A stretch of 64,000 nt of DNA from Symbiodinium natans. Taxonomy: Eukaryota; Sar; Dinophyceae; Suessiales; Symbiodiniaceae. Numbering within the stretch: position 1 is the first letter of the stretch; the number at the start of each line of letters is the position of its first letter. The DNA is taken from contig CAJNDS010002178.1 of assembly GCA_905221605.1 (NCBI GenBank), positions 372,693 through 436,692 on the forward strand. The letters run 5' to 3'. Positions 37,883 to 47,518 of the stretch are shown piece after piece. The notes beneath the pieces are model-generated. The model saw nothing but the letters and a program-made list of their open reading frames with translations. It made no database searches and was not told where the DNA came from. The translations under genes and the position numbers were made by a program.

Positions 37883-40800
37883 CTGCAGCTTGGGGTTTAG
37901 GGTCTAGGCTTGAGTGTTGAGGGTTGAGGGTTGAGGGTATCTATGCTTTTGTAGGGTTTAGGGTGTAGGGTTTAGGGTTTAGAGTTTGGGCTTTAGTGTT
38001 GAGGGTTGTCTGGACAGTTGTTTTGGGAACCCTAAGTTGATTAAGAGATTGTTTTCGGAGGTACCCAAACACGTAGGGTTCTAGGTTTCGTGGGGTTTAG
38101 GGCTCAGATGGTCACAACAGCAAGGGTTTCTTGTTCGATGTTGGGTTTAGGGGCTACGTAGCTGCTGAAGGACCATGGGAGGGTTCCAGGTGCAGGGGTT
38201 TAGGGTTTTGGGTTTAGGGTCTAGGGTTTAGGGTTCACGGTTTAGGGCTATCAGCGCCTCCGAGACATCATCCGAAGTGGTCCGCGTGCTGGGCGAGGCT
38301 AGCAGGCTGGACATAATAGGTTTAGGGACCCTTGCTTAAGAAAGCTCGTTTGGAAGATCTGGGCTCGTCGCGGCATCTGATCTGTAGATCAATGCCTTGC
38401 CTCTGGAACCCAACTTTTCTTAGGGTTTAGGGTTTAGGGTTTAGGGTTTAGGGTTTAGGGTTTAGGGTTTAGGGTTTAGGGTTTATGGTTCATTGTTTGG
38501 AGTTTGCTGACCTCTGTTTAGGTTTAGGGATGAGCGATGGCTGTGGGGTAGCCTTGCGGCCTAGAACCTGAATGAACTCTAAACCCTAAACTGCCGCCCT
38601 TCTCTTCTTTTGTGGTGTTTTAGAGAGTTCAGGAGTGAGAAACCCTTCAAGAGGTTCCCTTGAGAGGGCGTTTAGTTTAGGGTTTAGGGCGTTTGAGCCC
38701 GGATTTCTATCAAGGGATTGAGGCTCTAAACCCCTAAACCCTTAACCCTAAACCCTACACCCCAAACCCTAAATCCTAAACCCTCAACCCTAAATCCTAA
38801 ACCCTAAACCCTAAATCCTACACCCTAAATCCTACAGCGTAGAGGTTGCCATTGTAGTCCCATGATGCTACAAAGCCTGAAAGTGGGGCCTCACCGAGCC
38901 GAGGCGAACCTGCGCGAGTTCCGACAGGCTAGGGTTTAGGGTTTAGGGTTTAGGGTTTAGGGTTTAGGGTTTAGGGTTTAGGGTTTAGGGTTTAGGGTTT
39001 AGGGTTTAGGGTTTAGGGTTTATTGTTTAGGGTTTTGGGCTGTTTAGGGTTCGGGGCTTATTAACCAATTATAACTCTACGTATCACTGTACTTATAGCC
39101 ATATTAGGGCACTTACAGGGGCTTATATGTGGGTTATAAGTACAGCTATAATTGAATAAGTACCATGAACCTCCAAGTAGACCGTAAACTCCCCACACTT
39201 GGGATGTTCCCCCTTATACTAGCAGTCCTTAGTAGGGACTTTAGCAGGGGGTACTTGAATCCCTAGTCAGAACTGTTTGTATAAGGGGAAGCCCGAGCCC
39301 TAAGCCCTAAACATACTGAACACTCTACACGCTGAGGTTAAATGCCCCAAGCCCCAAGCCCTAAACTGGAAACGATTGGAACCCAAAAGCCCTTGTGAAT
39401 GTCCGACGGCTACCCTAAACCCTAAACCCTAAACCCTACACCCTAAACTCTAAACCCTAAACCCTAAACCCTAAACCCTAAACCCTAAACCCTAAACCCT
39501 GAGGGTTTCAGGGCTTTGGGCTCAGGGCTTGAGGAACTTAGGGCTTGATTGAAGAAAAAAAGCCTCCCTCAGCCCTCAAATATTCAACCCAACCTACCTT
39601 GAGGGGCTATGCTTGTAGCGAGCCCGAAACCCTAAACCCCAAACCCTAAACCCTACACCCTAAACCCCAAAATCCTAAACCCTAAACCCTAAAATCCTAA
39701 ACCCTAAGCCCTAAAGCCCCCAGGAGTCGCTGGAGGGAGCGATCGAAGCTGACGCCGAGGCGTTGAGACGGGCTTCTACTCCGTTGATCTCGAAACCCTG
39801 AACAAGTGAGATCCCACGCCTGTTAGGGTTTAGTGTTTAGGGCTTAGGGTTTAGGGTTTAGGGCTTAGGGTTTAGTTTAGGGTTTAGGGTGTAGGGAGCC
39901 TCTAAAAAGCAGAATGCAGCAACTCCCCCGCGCCCTGCGCCCACCTACGGCCCGCACCTCAAGCCCCTGAGATCACACCCTGGGCTTTTATATACAACCC
40001 CTTGACTCTCAACCCCCTAAACCCCTAAACCCCTTAAACCCCTAAACCACTTAAACCCCTAAACCCCTCAAACCCCTAAACCCCTAAACCCTAAACCCCT
40101 AAACCCTGACAACCTAAAGCCCTAATCAGCTAAACCCTAAGCCCTTAAACCTCTAAACCCTTAAACCCTAAGCCCTCAACCCTAATTAGCCTACCAGTGC
40201 TATTCCGTAATTATCCTACCAGGTCGTCGCCATTCCGGTGGAGCACCTGCAGAAGGAGCTACAAGTTCTCAAGTGGATGCGCGGGGGGGCCCAGGGGCGC
40301 GGTGTAGGGGATTTAGGGAGGTGGTTTATGGTTTGAGGTGTCGGGTGTAGGGTTTGGGGTTAGGTTTAGGGAGTTCAGGACAGGGTTAAGGGTTTCGGGT
40401 TTAGGGAGTTTAGGGTTTAGGGAATTCAGGGACCTCAGCGCGCGCAAATAGTCAGCGGTCGGGTGTCAGCTGCTTGCTTTTTGGCGGCCTTGTCATCATT
40501 CTCTTGCGTAGCTCGGGCTCTATGTAGCTTTTGGAACTCTGCAGTGGCGATCTCGGTCGACCCTAGACCCTGTAGACCCTAGTCCCTAGACCCTAATTAA
40601 ACCTTGACCCTAAACCCTAAACCCTAAACCCTAAACCCTAAACCCTAAACCCTAAACCCTAAACCCTAAAAACCCTAAACCCTAAACCCTAAACCCTAAA
40701 CCCTAAACCCTAAACCCTAAACCCTAAACCCTAAACCCTAAACCCTAAACCCTAAACCCTAAACCCTAAACCCTAAACCCTAAACCCTAAACCCTAAACC

Positions 40801-41466
40801 CTAAACCCTCCACGTCTACGCAGGCAAGGAGCTCGCTGCGCGGGAACAGAAGGCTTGTGTCGGGTTTGGGGGTTCAACGGTGTAGGGTTTGGGCTTCAGG
40901 CAAAAGGGCTTAAGGTTTTTGGCGGCTTAGGACAGAGGGCGCGATTTCATTGATTGAGTAGTTAGCCATCAACCTAGAAGTTTCAAAGTGCGCCAGAGCT
41001 TCTCAAGAAACACAGCGCGGTTGCTGCTGTGAATGTCGCCTTCTTCAATCGGATTATACGGTGCCATCGAGTACTGGTCAAGCTTAACTTATCCAGGTTT
41101 AGGACGTGCGAAATGACGAAATACCGGACCCTTAAAATAGACTCCCCAAATGGTAGGATTCCTTTATCATAAGGACCCCAATAAGGTACCCCGAATTTCG
41201 GAAACCCCGGTGTAGGGCTTGCGAACCAACATCCTAGTAAGATGATAAGAATAAGATCTGTGCTCTTGAGCCCCCAAATTTTCAAACCCCAGACCGGAAA
41301 ACCCCAAGTTTACAAAACCCCCCTCTCCCCCAAAAAAAACCAACAACAACAAAGAGCCTAGACCCCCCCAAAACTCCTGCCCCCATCAACGCCCCGAAAG
41401 GCTGCCGAGCTGCGCCGAGAAAACGCGGAGCTGAAGGCCACAAGTGCGTTGGGGCCGATGCTTTAG
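37834..41466 (+). CDS. Split gene for a coiled-coil protein (several exons)
   Basis: Seven successive + strand mini-exons encode charged, Ala/Leu/Glu-rich helices: FEWLGDDLAADVAATK, ASETSSEVVRVLGEASRLD, LKVGPHRAEANLREFRQ, ESLEGAIEADAEALRR, VEHLQKELQVLKWMR, KELAAREQKACV and AAELRRENAELKATS. The last runs to TAG at 41464-41466. Shared composition suggests one coiled-coil protein, but linkage is inferred from order only. Introns are telomeric arrays plus MITE copies at 39057 and 39199. Confidence 0.45.
38255..38319 (+). CDS. Exon ASETSSEVVRVLGEASRLDI
   Basis: The acceptor is GGGCTATCAG and the donor ATAATAG|GTTTAGGG; one clear frame. Confidence 0.6.
38876..38927 (+). CDS. Exon LKVGPHRAEANLREFRQ
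   Basis: The acceptor is GATGCTACAAAG and the GC donor CGACAG|GCTAGGG. Confidence 0.5.
38930..39022 (+). repeat. TTTAGGG array after exon
   Basis: About 13 units beginning two bases after the 38876 exon donor. Confidence 0.95.
39057..39179. mobile_element. MITE family F, copy 2, left end lost
   Basis: It shares AACCAATTATAACT...TACTTATAGC and the right end AGTACCATGAACCTCCAAGT with 35541-35678. Confidence 0.7.
39199..39293. mobile_element. MITE family B, copy with truncated right end
   Basis: It starts TTGGGATGTTCCCCCTTATA and ends GTATAAGGGGAAGCCC. Confidence 0.7.
39724..39771 (+). CDS. Exon ESLEGAIEADAEALRR
   Basis: The acceptor is AAAGCCCCCAG and the GC donor CGG|GCTTCTAC. Confidence 0.55.
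40223..40301 (+). CDS. Exon VVAIPVEHLQKELQVLKWMR
   Basis: The acceptor is TAATTATCCTACCAG and the donor CGCG|GTGTAGGGG. A leucine-zipper-like helix, one of the best-formed exons. Confidence 0.68.
40432..40565 (-). CDS. Minus-strand coding-like block (EFQKLHRARATQENDDKAAK)
   Basis: On the minus strand the frame is open for about 40 codons, with a charged helix then KQAADTRPLTICAR and TGA. No + frame looks coding here. It is the clearest exception to the + strand rule, perhaps a reversed exon copy or another gene's last exon. Confidence 0.35.
40605..40808 (-). repeat. CCCTAAA array, ~200 bases
   Basis: Nearly perfect units with one AAAA slip; it ends about 15 bases before the 40824 exon. Confidence 0.95.
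40824..40863 (+). CDS. Exon KELAAREQKACV
   Basis: The acceptor is TCCACGTCTACGCAG and the donor TCGG|GTTTGGG. Confidence 0.55.
41100..41240. mobile_element. Diverged element, family G, copy 2
   Basis: It shares GGTACCCCGAATTTCGG and the preceding CCCCAAAT-T-GTA motif with 28159-28340. Confidence 0.4.
41401..41466 (+). CDS. Exon AAELRRENAELKATSALGPM, possible gene end
   Basis: The acceptor is GCCCCGAAAG. The leucine-spaced helix is open to TAG at 41464. A GT inside (ACAA|GTGCG) could instead be a donor. Confidence 0.55.
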   Translation, partial: AAELRRENAELKATSALGPML

Positions 41467-41782
41467 ATGTTTTATGGGGGGGGGGGTGTGGTTTAGGGTT
41501 GAAGTGGTTAGGTTTTTCGGGTTTAGGCCCCAAACCCCAAACCCCAAACCCGAAACCTTGAACCCGAAACCCTAAACCCTGAACCCCAAACCCTCAAACC
41601 CCAAGCCCCAAGCCCCAAACCCTAAACCTCAAACCCCAATTCAACCTTAAACCCTGGATCCCCGACCCCGAAACCTGAGACCGTAGAGGTTTTTCTTGTT
41701 GGACCTTAAAGGAAGGCCTTTGGGTTTACTGTTTAGGGTTTAGGGTTCGGCGCCCTGTCACAAACCCGTTTCGGGACTACAG

Positions 41783-41822
41783 TGGCCCGTGGTCCATGCT
41801 GGGCCGGTTGAATTTCCCGCAG
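41783..41822 (+). CDS. Exon WPVVHAGPVEFPA
   Basis: The acceptor is TTCGGGACTACAG and the donor GCAG|GTCTAGGG. Confidence 0.55.
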
Positions 41823-42004
41823 GTCTAGGGTTTAGAGTTTAGGGTTTAGAGTTTAGGGTTTAGGGTTTAGGGTACTTCACTGACACAAGAGCGGCACCCT
41901 GTCCTGGCCCGTCGAAGTCGAAGTCCCACATGCTGTATATAGTGCTTGTCGCTCTGGAAGTTTCCTCGTGACAACCCTAACCAAACCCTAGCCCCTAGCC
42001 CCTA

Positions 42005-42087
42005 GTCCCTAGCCCCTAGCCCCTAACCCCTAACCCCTAACCCCTAACCCCTAACCCCTAACCCCTAACCCCTAACCCCTAACCCCT
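42005..42087 (-). repeat. CCCCTAA variant array
   Basis: About 11 CCCCTAA units after several CCCCTAG; a homogenised variant. A similar block lies at 55602-55658. Confidence 0.9.
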
Positions 42088-42145
42088 AAACCCTAAACCC
42101 TAAACCCTAAACCCTAAACCCCTCCGCTTGTACCTACAAAACAAG

Positions 42146-42414
42146 CACGATTTTCTGAGACTCTGGCGGAATGCCTGGCTGGGTCTCTCTCTGCCGGAAG
42201 GGATGACTGCATAGCCCATGACGCATCCTTGGCGGCCAGCACACTACTCGTACTGCTCCACGAACCCGCTCTCCAAGCGGTCCTTGAAGAAGGCTGCAAA
42301 GCAGTTTCTGAGACTGTGGCGGAATGGCTGGCTGGGTCTCTCTCTTTGCGGGAAGGGACTGTCTCACAGGGCCTGTACCCCAGCAACGTTCCTAAACCAA
42401 ACGCCGAAGTCTGA
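42146..42414 (+). CDS. Unassigned block with an in-frame 153-bp internal duplication
   Basis: The acceptor is CCTACAAAACAAG. The frame is open for about 89 codons to TGA. SETLAECLAGSLSAGRDD and SETVAEWLAGSLSLREG are encoded by near-identical DNA at 42152 and 42305, 153 bp apart and in frame. It ends SNVPKPNAEV. Mostly helical; no family is recognised. Confidence 0.55.
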
Positions 42415-42535
42415 ACGTAGGGAATGCCCCCGCGCCCTAAACCCCTAACCCTAACCGAACCGCAAAACCCTGAACCCAGAACCCAGAACCCTGAACCCTG
42501 AACCCTAACCATCGGAATCACTTGCTTTCCCCCAG

Positions 42536-42600
42536 GCCCAGCGCGAGGAGTTTCGCGCAACACGGCATTTTTTTCAGCAACTGCTTCACCTCCACCAGAA
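42536..42600 (+). CDS. Exon AQREEFRATRHFFQQLLHLH
   Basis: The acceptor tract is strong (AATCACTTGCTTTCCCCCAG). A GC donor is formed by AGAA|GCCCTAAACC, so the intron begins in CCCTAAA orientation. Confidence 0.62.
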
Positions 42601-43185
42601 GCCCTAAACCCTAAACCCTAACCACGAAAGCGTGCTAACCCTAAACCCTCACTCCAGACCCTAAACCCCAAACCACAAACACTAAGCCCTAAACCTTACT
42701 TAACTCGAACAGAGGGCCTTGCAAATGTAGAACGTAGGGGTTTAAAAGCGCTGAACTCCAGAAGTGTCGGTACTATTTCGGTTCTTGGGGTTTAGGGTTT
42801 GGGGTTTGGGGTTTGGGGTTTAGGGTTTGGGGTTTAGGGTTTAGGGTCGAGGGTTTAGGGTTTTGGTCTGTAGGGCGTAGGTTTTTAGGGCTACGAAGGG
42901 AAGAGCTGGGGCAAGGATGGACAGGGTTCAGGGTTCAGGGTTCAGTGTTCAGGGTTCAGGGTTCAGGGTTTAGGGTTCAGGGTTTAGCGTTTAGGGTTTA
43001 GGGACTAGGGTTTAAGGTTAGGATTTCAAGCAGGGAAGTTTCCGCAGTTACCGCGACGAGCTGCCTTCTTTACAGGCTATGTAGGTTAGTTGCTCTAAGG
43101 AGGTAGGGTTTAGGGTTTAGGGTTTCGGGTTTAGGGTTTAGGGTTTAGGGTTTAGGGCTATGTTCGCTCTTCTTGTGGCTACAAG

Positions 43186-43230
43186 GGTATCATTGTCGTT
43201 CCTAGTAAGGTTGCTGGATTCACATCCCGG
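43186..43230 (+). CDS. Exon GIIVVPSKVAGFTSR
   Basis: The acceptor is TTCTTGTGGCTACAAG. It ends either at a GA donor (CGG|GAGATGTAC), joining in phase 0 to EMYGHLVDPP at 43701, or at GT after TAC (43239). The identical GAGATGTA starts both the intron and the next exon. Confidence 0.6.
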
Positions 43231-43399
43231 GAGATGTACGTAAACCCTTAAGCCCTAAGGTCTTTAAGGGTACCCCAAACCTCGCAAGCCCTAAGCCCTA
43301 AACCTAAACCGCAAAAACCCCAAACCCTACACCCTAAACCTTAAACCCGCAAACTCTAAATCCCCAAACCCCAAACCCCAAACCCCTAGCCCCTAACCC

Positions 43400-43685
43400 C
43401 CAAACCCTAACCCTAAACCCTAAACCCTAAACCCTAACCTAAACCCTAAACCCTAAACCCTAAACCCTAAACCCTAGACCCTAGACCCTAGACCCTAGAC
43501 CCTAAACCCTAAACCCTAAACCCTAAACCCTAAACCCCAAACCCCAAACCCTAAACCCTAAACCCCAAACCCCAAACCCCAAACCCCTAACCCCTAAACC
43601 CCAAACCCTAAACCCTAAGCCCTAAGCCCTAAACCCTAAACCCTAAACCCTCAACCCGAAACCCTAAACCCTAAACCCTAAGCCC
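43400..43685 (-). repeat. Mixed heptamer arrays
   Basis: Blocks of CCCTAAA, CCCTAGA, CCCCAAA and CCCTAAG, each locally homogeneous. Confidence 0.9.
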
Positions 43686-43700
43686 AATCCCTCAGCCCAG

Positions 43701-43766
43701 GAGATGTATGGGCACCTCGTCGACCCCCCAGCCGACGACGCTGCGGCCAGCGGAGACGGAAAAAAA
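43701..43766 (+). CDS. Exon EMYGHLVDPPADDAAASGDG
   Basis: The acceptor is CCCTCAGCCCAG and the donor AAAAAAA|GTATCACC. One clear frame. Confidence 0.65.
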
Positions 43767-43843
43767 GTATCACCTGAACCTAAGGGTTCAGGGTTCAGGG
43801 TTTAGGGTTTAGGGTTTAGGGTTTAGGGTTTAAGGGCCACACG

Positions 43844-43923
43844 TTTGGATGTTCCCTCTTATACTTAGGGGGGTTACCAGAATCCCTAATAAGGACTGTG
43901 AGTATAAGGGGGGAGCATCCCAA
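43844..43923. mobile_element. MITE family B, short copy
   Basis: It starts TTTGGATGTTCCCTCTTATA and ends GTATAAGGGGGGAGCATCCCAA, with a shorter interior than the 7251 copy. Confidence 0.75.
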
Positions 43924-44060
43924 GCCTCTCGGGTTTAGGGTTTAGGGTTTGAGGTTTCAGGATTAGGGTTTAGGGTTTAGGGTTTAGGGTTTAGGGTTTA
44001 GGGTTTAGGTCTAGAGAGTCGAGGGTTTGGGGTTTCAGGATTCAAGGTTGAGCCCTCAAG

Positions 44061-44133
44061 ACGACTGAAGACCTGCCCGCTGAGGCCTTTGCGTGCGCCG
44101 CCCATGAAGGCAGACCGACCCACCGGCATAGGG
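44061..44133 (+). CDS. Exon TTEDLPAEAFACAAHEGRPT
   Basis: The acceptor is GTTGAGCCCTCAAG; the end is near CATAGGG|GTTTAGGG. Open and coding-like. Confidence 0.55.
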
Positions 44134-44757
44134 GTTTAGGGTTTAGGGTTTAGGGTTTAGGGTTTAGGGTTTAGGGTTTAGGGTTTAGGGTTAAGGTTTA
44201 GGGTCTAGGGTTTAGGGTCTAGGGTTTAGGGTTGAGGGTTTAGGGTGGGGACGGGGGGGGGGGGGGTGCGGGTTCAGGGGTATATACGGTATAGGTTGTA
44301 GGGTTAAGTGTTTACGGGTTTTGAGCATTAGGACTTCAGGGTTCTAGGGGCCAACCGGTTTGGTGGTGAAGGGTTTCGGGTCGGGGTTCATTGGAGTACA
44401 GGCAAGAAAGATCCTCAACCCCAACCCCTAAACCCTACTATATACCCTTATCCCTAAACCCTCTGTAGACGCAAGTTCGTCGAGTCTAGCGTAGGATTCC
44501 TTTTTGCTAGCACCTCTTGTTTCTGACACTCCCTGGCTCTCAAACCGGTGGGGAAGGGTTTAGAGTTTAAGGTATGTGCAGGGATTTGGGATCAGGGTTG
44601 AGGGTGTTATAGGGCTTAGGGCATCTGGGCTCAGCCCGGAACCACTAGCTACGTGAGGGTTCGCATGAAGACCCTAAACCCTACAACCCGAACCCTAAAC
44701 CCTAATCCCTAAACCCTAAACCCTAAACCCTAAACTGTAAACCATCTTTCTTGCGAG

Positions 44758-44822
44758 GTTCCCATCGTCTCCTCCGAGGAGGACTACCTCAAGGCGCTAC
44801 ATCCCATGAGCCATACCTACAA
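44758..44822 (+). CDS. Exon VPIVSSEEDYLKALHPMSHT, BRCT-like
   Basis: The acceptor is CATCTTTCTTGCGAG and the GC donor ACAA|GCCAG. VPIVSSEEDYLKAL fits the C-terminal strand-helix of BRCT domains (pvVs.dwl.d), with Tyr for the usual Trp. The partner exons are not recognised. Confidence 0.55.
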
Positions 44823-45029
44823 GCCAGAAGCCCTGAACCCTGAACCCTGTAAACCCTAAACCCTAAACTCCAAGCCCCCAGGCCCTACACCCTACACCCT
44901 ACACCCTAAACCCTAAACCCTAAACCCTAAACCCTAAACCCTAAACCCTAAACCCTAAGCCCTAAACCCTAAACCCTAAACCCTATACCCTGTACCCTAA
45001 CGCCTGAAACCTTTCCACCACTCCTCCAG

Positions 45030-45086
45030 GCCACGCTCCCAGGCAACGACGACATAGAGGCCGGGATCCGCGAGCGCCACTTGAAG
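45030..45086 (+). CDS. Exon ATLPGNDDIEAGIRERHLK
   Basis: The acceptor is CTTTCCACCACTCCTCCAG and the donor AAG|GTTACC; textbook boundaries. Confidence 0.7.
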
Positions 45087-45417
45087 GTTACCCTAAACCC
45101 TAAACCCTAAACCCTAAACCCTAAACCCTAAACCCTAAACCCTAAACCCTAAACCCTAAACCCTAAACCCGAAACCCTAGACCCTAAGCCCTGGGGCCGA
45201 TCCCTATAATAGTATATCCTTATCAACCCATGGAAATTGAAGTAACCCTAAACCCTAAACCCTAAACCCTAAGCCCTAAACCCTAAACCCAATACCCTCA
45301 ACCCTAAAGCCTCCAAACCGTAATTCCCGGTTTAGGGTTTAGGGCTTAGGGTTTAGGGTTTAGGGTCTAGGGGGTCCAGGACCCCACAACCTGTAAACCC
45401 TAGGGTTTAGGGTACCC

Positions 45418-45517
45418 TAAACCCTAAACCCTAAACCCTAAACCCTAAACCCTAAACCCTAAACCCTAAACCCTAAACCCTAAACCCTAAACCCTAAACC
45501 CTAAACCCTAAACCTTA
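45418..45517 (-). repeat. CCCTAAA array
   Basis: Fourteen perfect units, preceded by a short TTTAGGG-to-CCCTAAA inversion at 45403-45418. Confidence 0.9.
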
Positions 45518-45535
45518 GAGCATGGCGCTTTTCAG

Positions 45536-45611
45536 GGTCATCATTGAACTGGAGCCTCGCCCGGCAGCTTGACCCGATCTGATGGCTGACACGCTGCTCA
45601 ATGGCTCTGAG
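45536..45611 (+). CDS. Stop-then-start exon: VIIELEPRPAA end and MADTLLNGSE start
   Basis: After acceptor GGCGCTTTTCAG one frame reads VIIELEPRPAA to TGA (45570-45572). Nine bases later ATG at 45582 opens MADTLLNGSE up to GAG|GTTTAGGG. Either a gene ends or a gene starts here; both on one segment would be unusually tight. Confidence 0.4.
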
Positions 45612-45667
45612 GTTTAGGGTTTAGGGTTTAGGGTTTAGGGTTTAGGGTTTAGGGTTTAGGGCTACTG

Positions 45668-45782
45668 GGGCCCAGAGTACGCCCTTATTTCCTTTTCTGG
45701 TGTTTAGGCTGCCCTACAAGCCCTTTTAACCAAAAAGGGTACCCCTTCTATTCCTTGGTTACTCTTGGGCCCTTGGGTCTAG
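45668..45782. mobile_element. Family A element, copy within TTTAGGG repeats
   Basis: It starts GGGGCCCAGAGTACGCCCTT and ends GGTTACTCTTGGGCCC. TTTAGGG arrays lie on both sides. Confidence 0.6.
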
Positions 45783-46134
45783 TCTATAAGTAACTACTGC
45801 GGTTTAGGGTTTAGGGTTTAGGGTTTAGGGTTTAGGGTTTAGGGTTTAGCAATCCCTAAGCCCTTATGGAACCCCAAAACACCCAGCCCTAAACCCAAAG
45901 CCCTGGACCCTAACCTTACATCATAGGGAGCAAGGGCGTCGGGGACTTTCAAAATGGATGTTCCCATACCTTCTTTAAAGGGTTCTGAAGTATGGCCCTT
46001 GGACTTTTTAGATTTTTAAGGGGTATATAACGGCTCTGCACCTAGGGGCCCGAATCATGGGACCATGAATCCCTGAACCCTAAACCCCAAGCCATCAGAC
46101 CTAACCCTAAACCCTAAACCCTCAAGCCTCAACC

Positions 46135-46173
<39 letters not shown>

Positions 46174-46236
46174 ACCCTAAACCCTAAACCCAGATGAAGC
46201 TTCCATGCAACCACCCCAAGAAACCCACGGCAGCAG

Positions 46237-46317
46237 GTCGAATTTGGCCTCAGCCGCGCGGCGGGAGGTGTGGCGCGGAGCCGAGGGATCTGTGGGCTGG
46301 TCCAGATGCCGGGGAGG
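46237..46317 (+). CDS. Exon VEFGLSRAAGGVARSRGICG
   Basis: The acceptor is CACGGCAGCAG and the donor AGG|GTTTAGGG. An alternative frame from ATG 46193 is also open. Confidence 0.55.
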
Positions 46318-46529
46318 GTTTAGGGTTTGGGGTTTGGGGGTTTAGGGTTTAGGGTTCAGGGTTCAGGGTGTAGGGTTTAGGGTTTCAAATCAGGGTTTAG
46401 GGTTCCTTCACTCGTTCAGTGTTTAGGGTCGGTTTGTTGGCTGGGGGTTTAGGTTCGGGGTCTGGGGTTTAATTGCGGCTTTGGTTTGGTTGAGGGTTTT
46501 GGGTTTGGGTGTTTGGATCTATCAAGGGA

Positions 46530-46690
46530 CCAAAGGAGGGACCCTTATAAGGGACTGTCGGGGTTCTTTGGGGGATATTTAGGGGCTACTCAGGCATATA
46601 GGGACGAGAAAGGTATACACAGCGGTTATACAGGGGAATGAGACTAAGGGTCCCTTCTAGGCGTCCCTCCTTATACCCCTTAAGTTTAGG
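46530..46690. mobile_element. Possible MITE with GGAGGGAC ends
   Basis: GGAGGGACCCTTATAAGGGAC on the left and GGGTCCCTTCTAGGCGTCCC on the right are roughly inverse; the interior has no coding. Confidence 0.35.
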
Positions 46691-46875
46691 TAGGCATTCT
46701 TGCATGCCCTCAACCTCGACCCCGCGTCCTAGGACCTGAGATCTGAAATCTCCAGGCTCGAAGTGAAGTCAATCGTGGGTTTAGGGTTTAGGGTTTAGGG
46801 TTTAGGGTTTAGGGTTTGCTGCGGGTTGAAAATCAACCAAAACCCTAAACCCTAACCCCCAAACTCTAAGCCAAG

Positions 46876-46930
46876 CTTCACTCCTGAGACACGTCCGGAA
46901 CGTTTCCTTGTTCCCCAACCCTACTTGAAG
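46876..46930 (+). CDS. Exon FTPETRPERFLVPQPYLK
   Basis: The acceptor is CTCTAAGCCAAG and the donor AAG|GTTCGC. The frame stays open to TAA at 46966. Confidence 0.5.
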
Positions 46931-47092
46931 GTTCGCGGCACGAGGGATCATGCGTGTCTGAACTTCTAAAGCCACCCCACTGCCAACCCATCTCAACTAC
47001 TTGAGGCGTCAACTACAGATGAACCTTCCATAGCACTAAACCCAAAACCCCGAACCCCCCCAACCCCGTACAAAACTTCCGAAATGCGCAAG

Positions 47093-47224
47093 GGCCGTGG
47101 GATGCGTGAGTTCTTAGGAGGAGTTCTTTGGCAAGAGGCTCCCTATCCACTCCCCGAGTTACGTCTCAGCTCAGGTCATTGCCGATCAGCAAGACTGCGG
47201 GAAGGAGACCGGAAGCGGCTCTAA
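47093..47224 (+). CDS. Candidate terminal exon, 43 codons
   Basis: The acceptor is CGAAATGCGCAAG. It encodes GRGMREFLGGVLWQEAPYPL, then PELRLSSGHCRSARLREGDR and KRL before TAA. Coding-like; unassigned. Confidence 0.5.
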   Translation, partial: GRGMREFLGGVLWQEAPYPLPELRLSSGHCRSARLREGDRKRL

Positions 47225-47452
47225 TCAGCATCGAGCCCTGAAACCCCAAAACCCTATCTTTGTGAAGCTTGTCAGACCTACAACCGGACACCCTCAACAC
47301 TAAAACCTAAAACCCTAAACCCACTCTAAACCTAAACTCTGAACCCTAAACCCCTAAAACCTAAGCCCCTACAACCCTAAACCCTAAACCCTAACCCCTA
47401 CAACCCTGAACCCCTAAACCCCTAAAAACCCTGAACCCGAAACAGCCAACAG

Positions 47453-47518
47453 GGCCAGGAGAAGCGGCGCTGGGCCATCTCCTCGGTCGACGGCTGGGCT
47501 CGGGGGCCCAAGATCGTT
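47453..47518 (+). CDS. Exon GQEKRRWAISSVDGWARGPK
   Basis: The acceptor is AACAGCCAACAG and the donor GTT|GTTTGGGG, leading into a G tract of nearly 30. Confidence 0.65.

Noticed and set aside
41880-41975. Coding-like pieces on both strands after the 41783 exon
   Set aside because: Both frames are plausible and neither has good splice sites, so no call is made.
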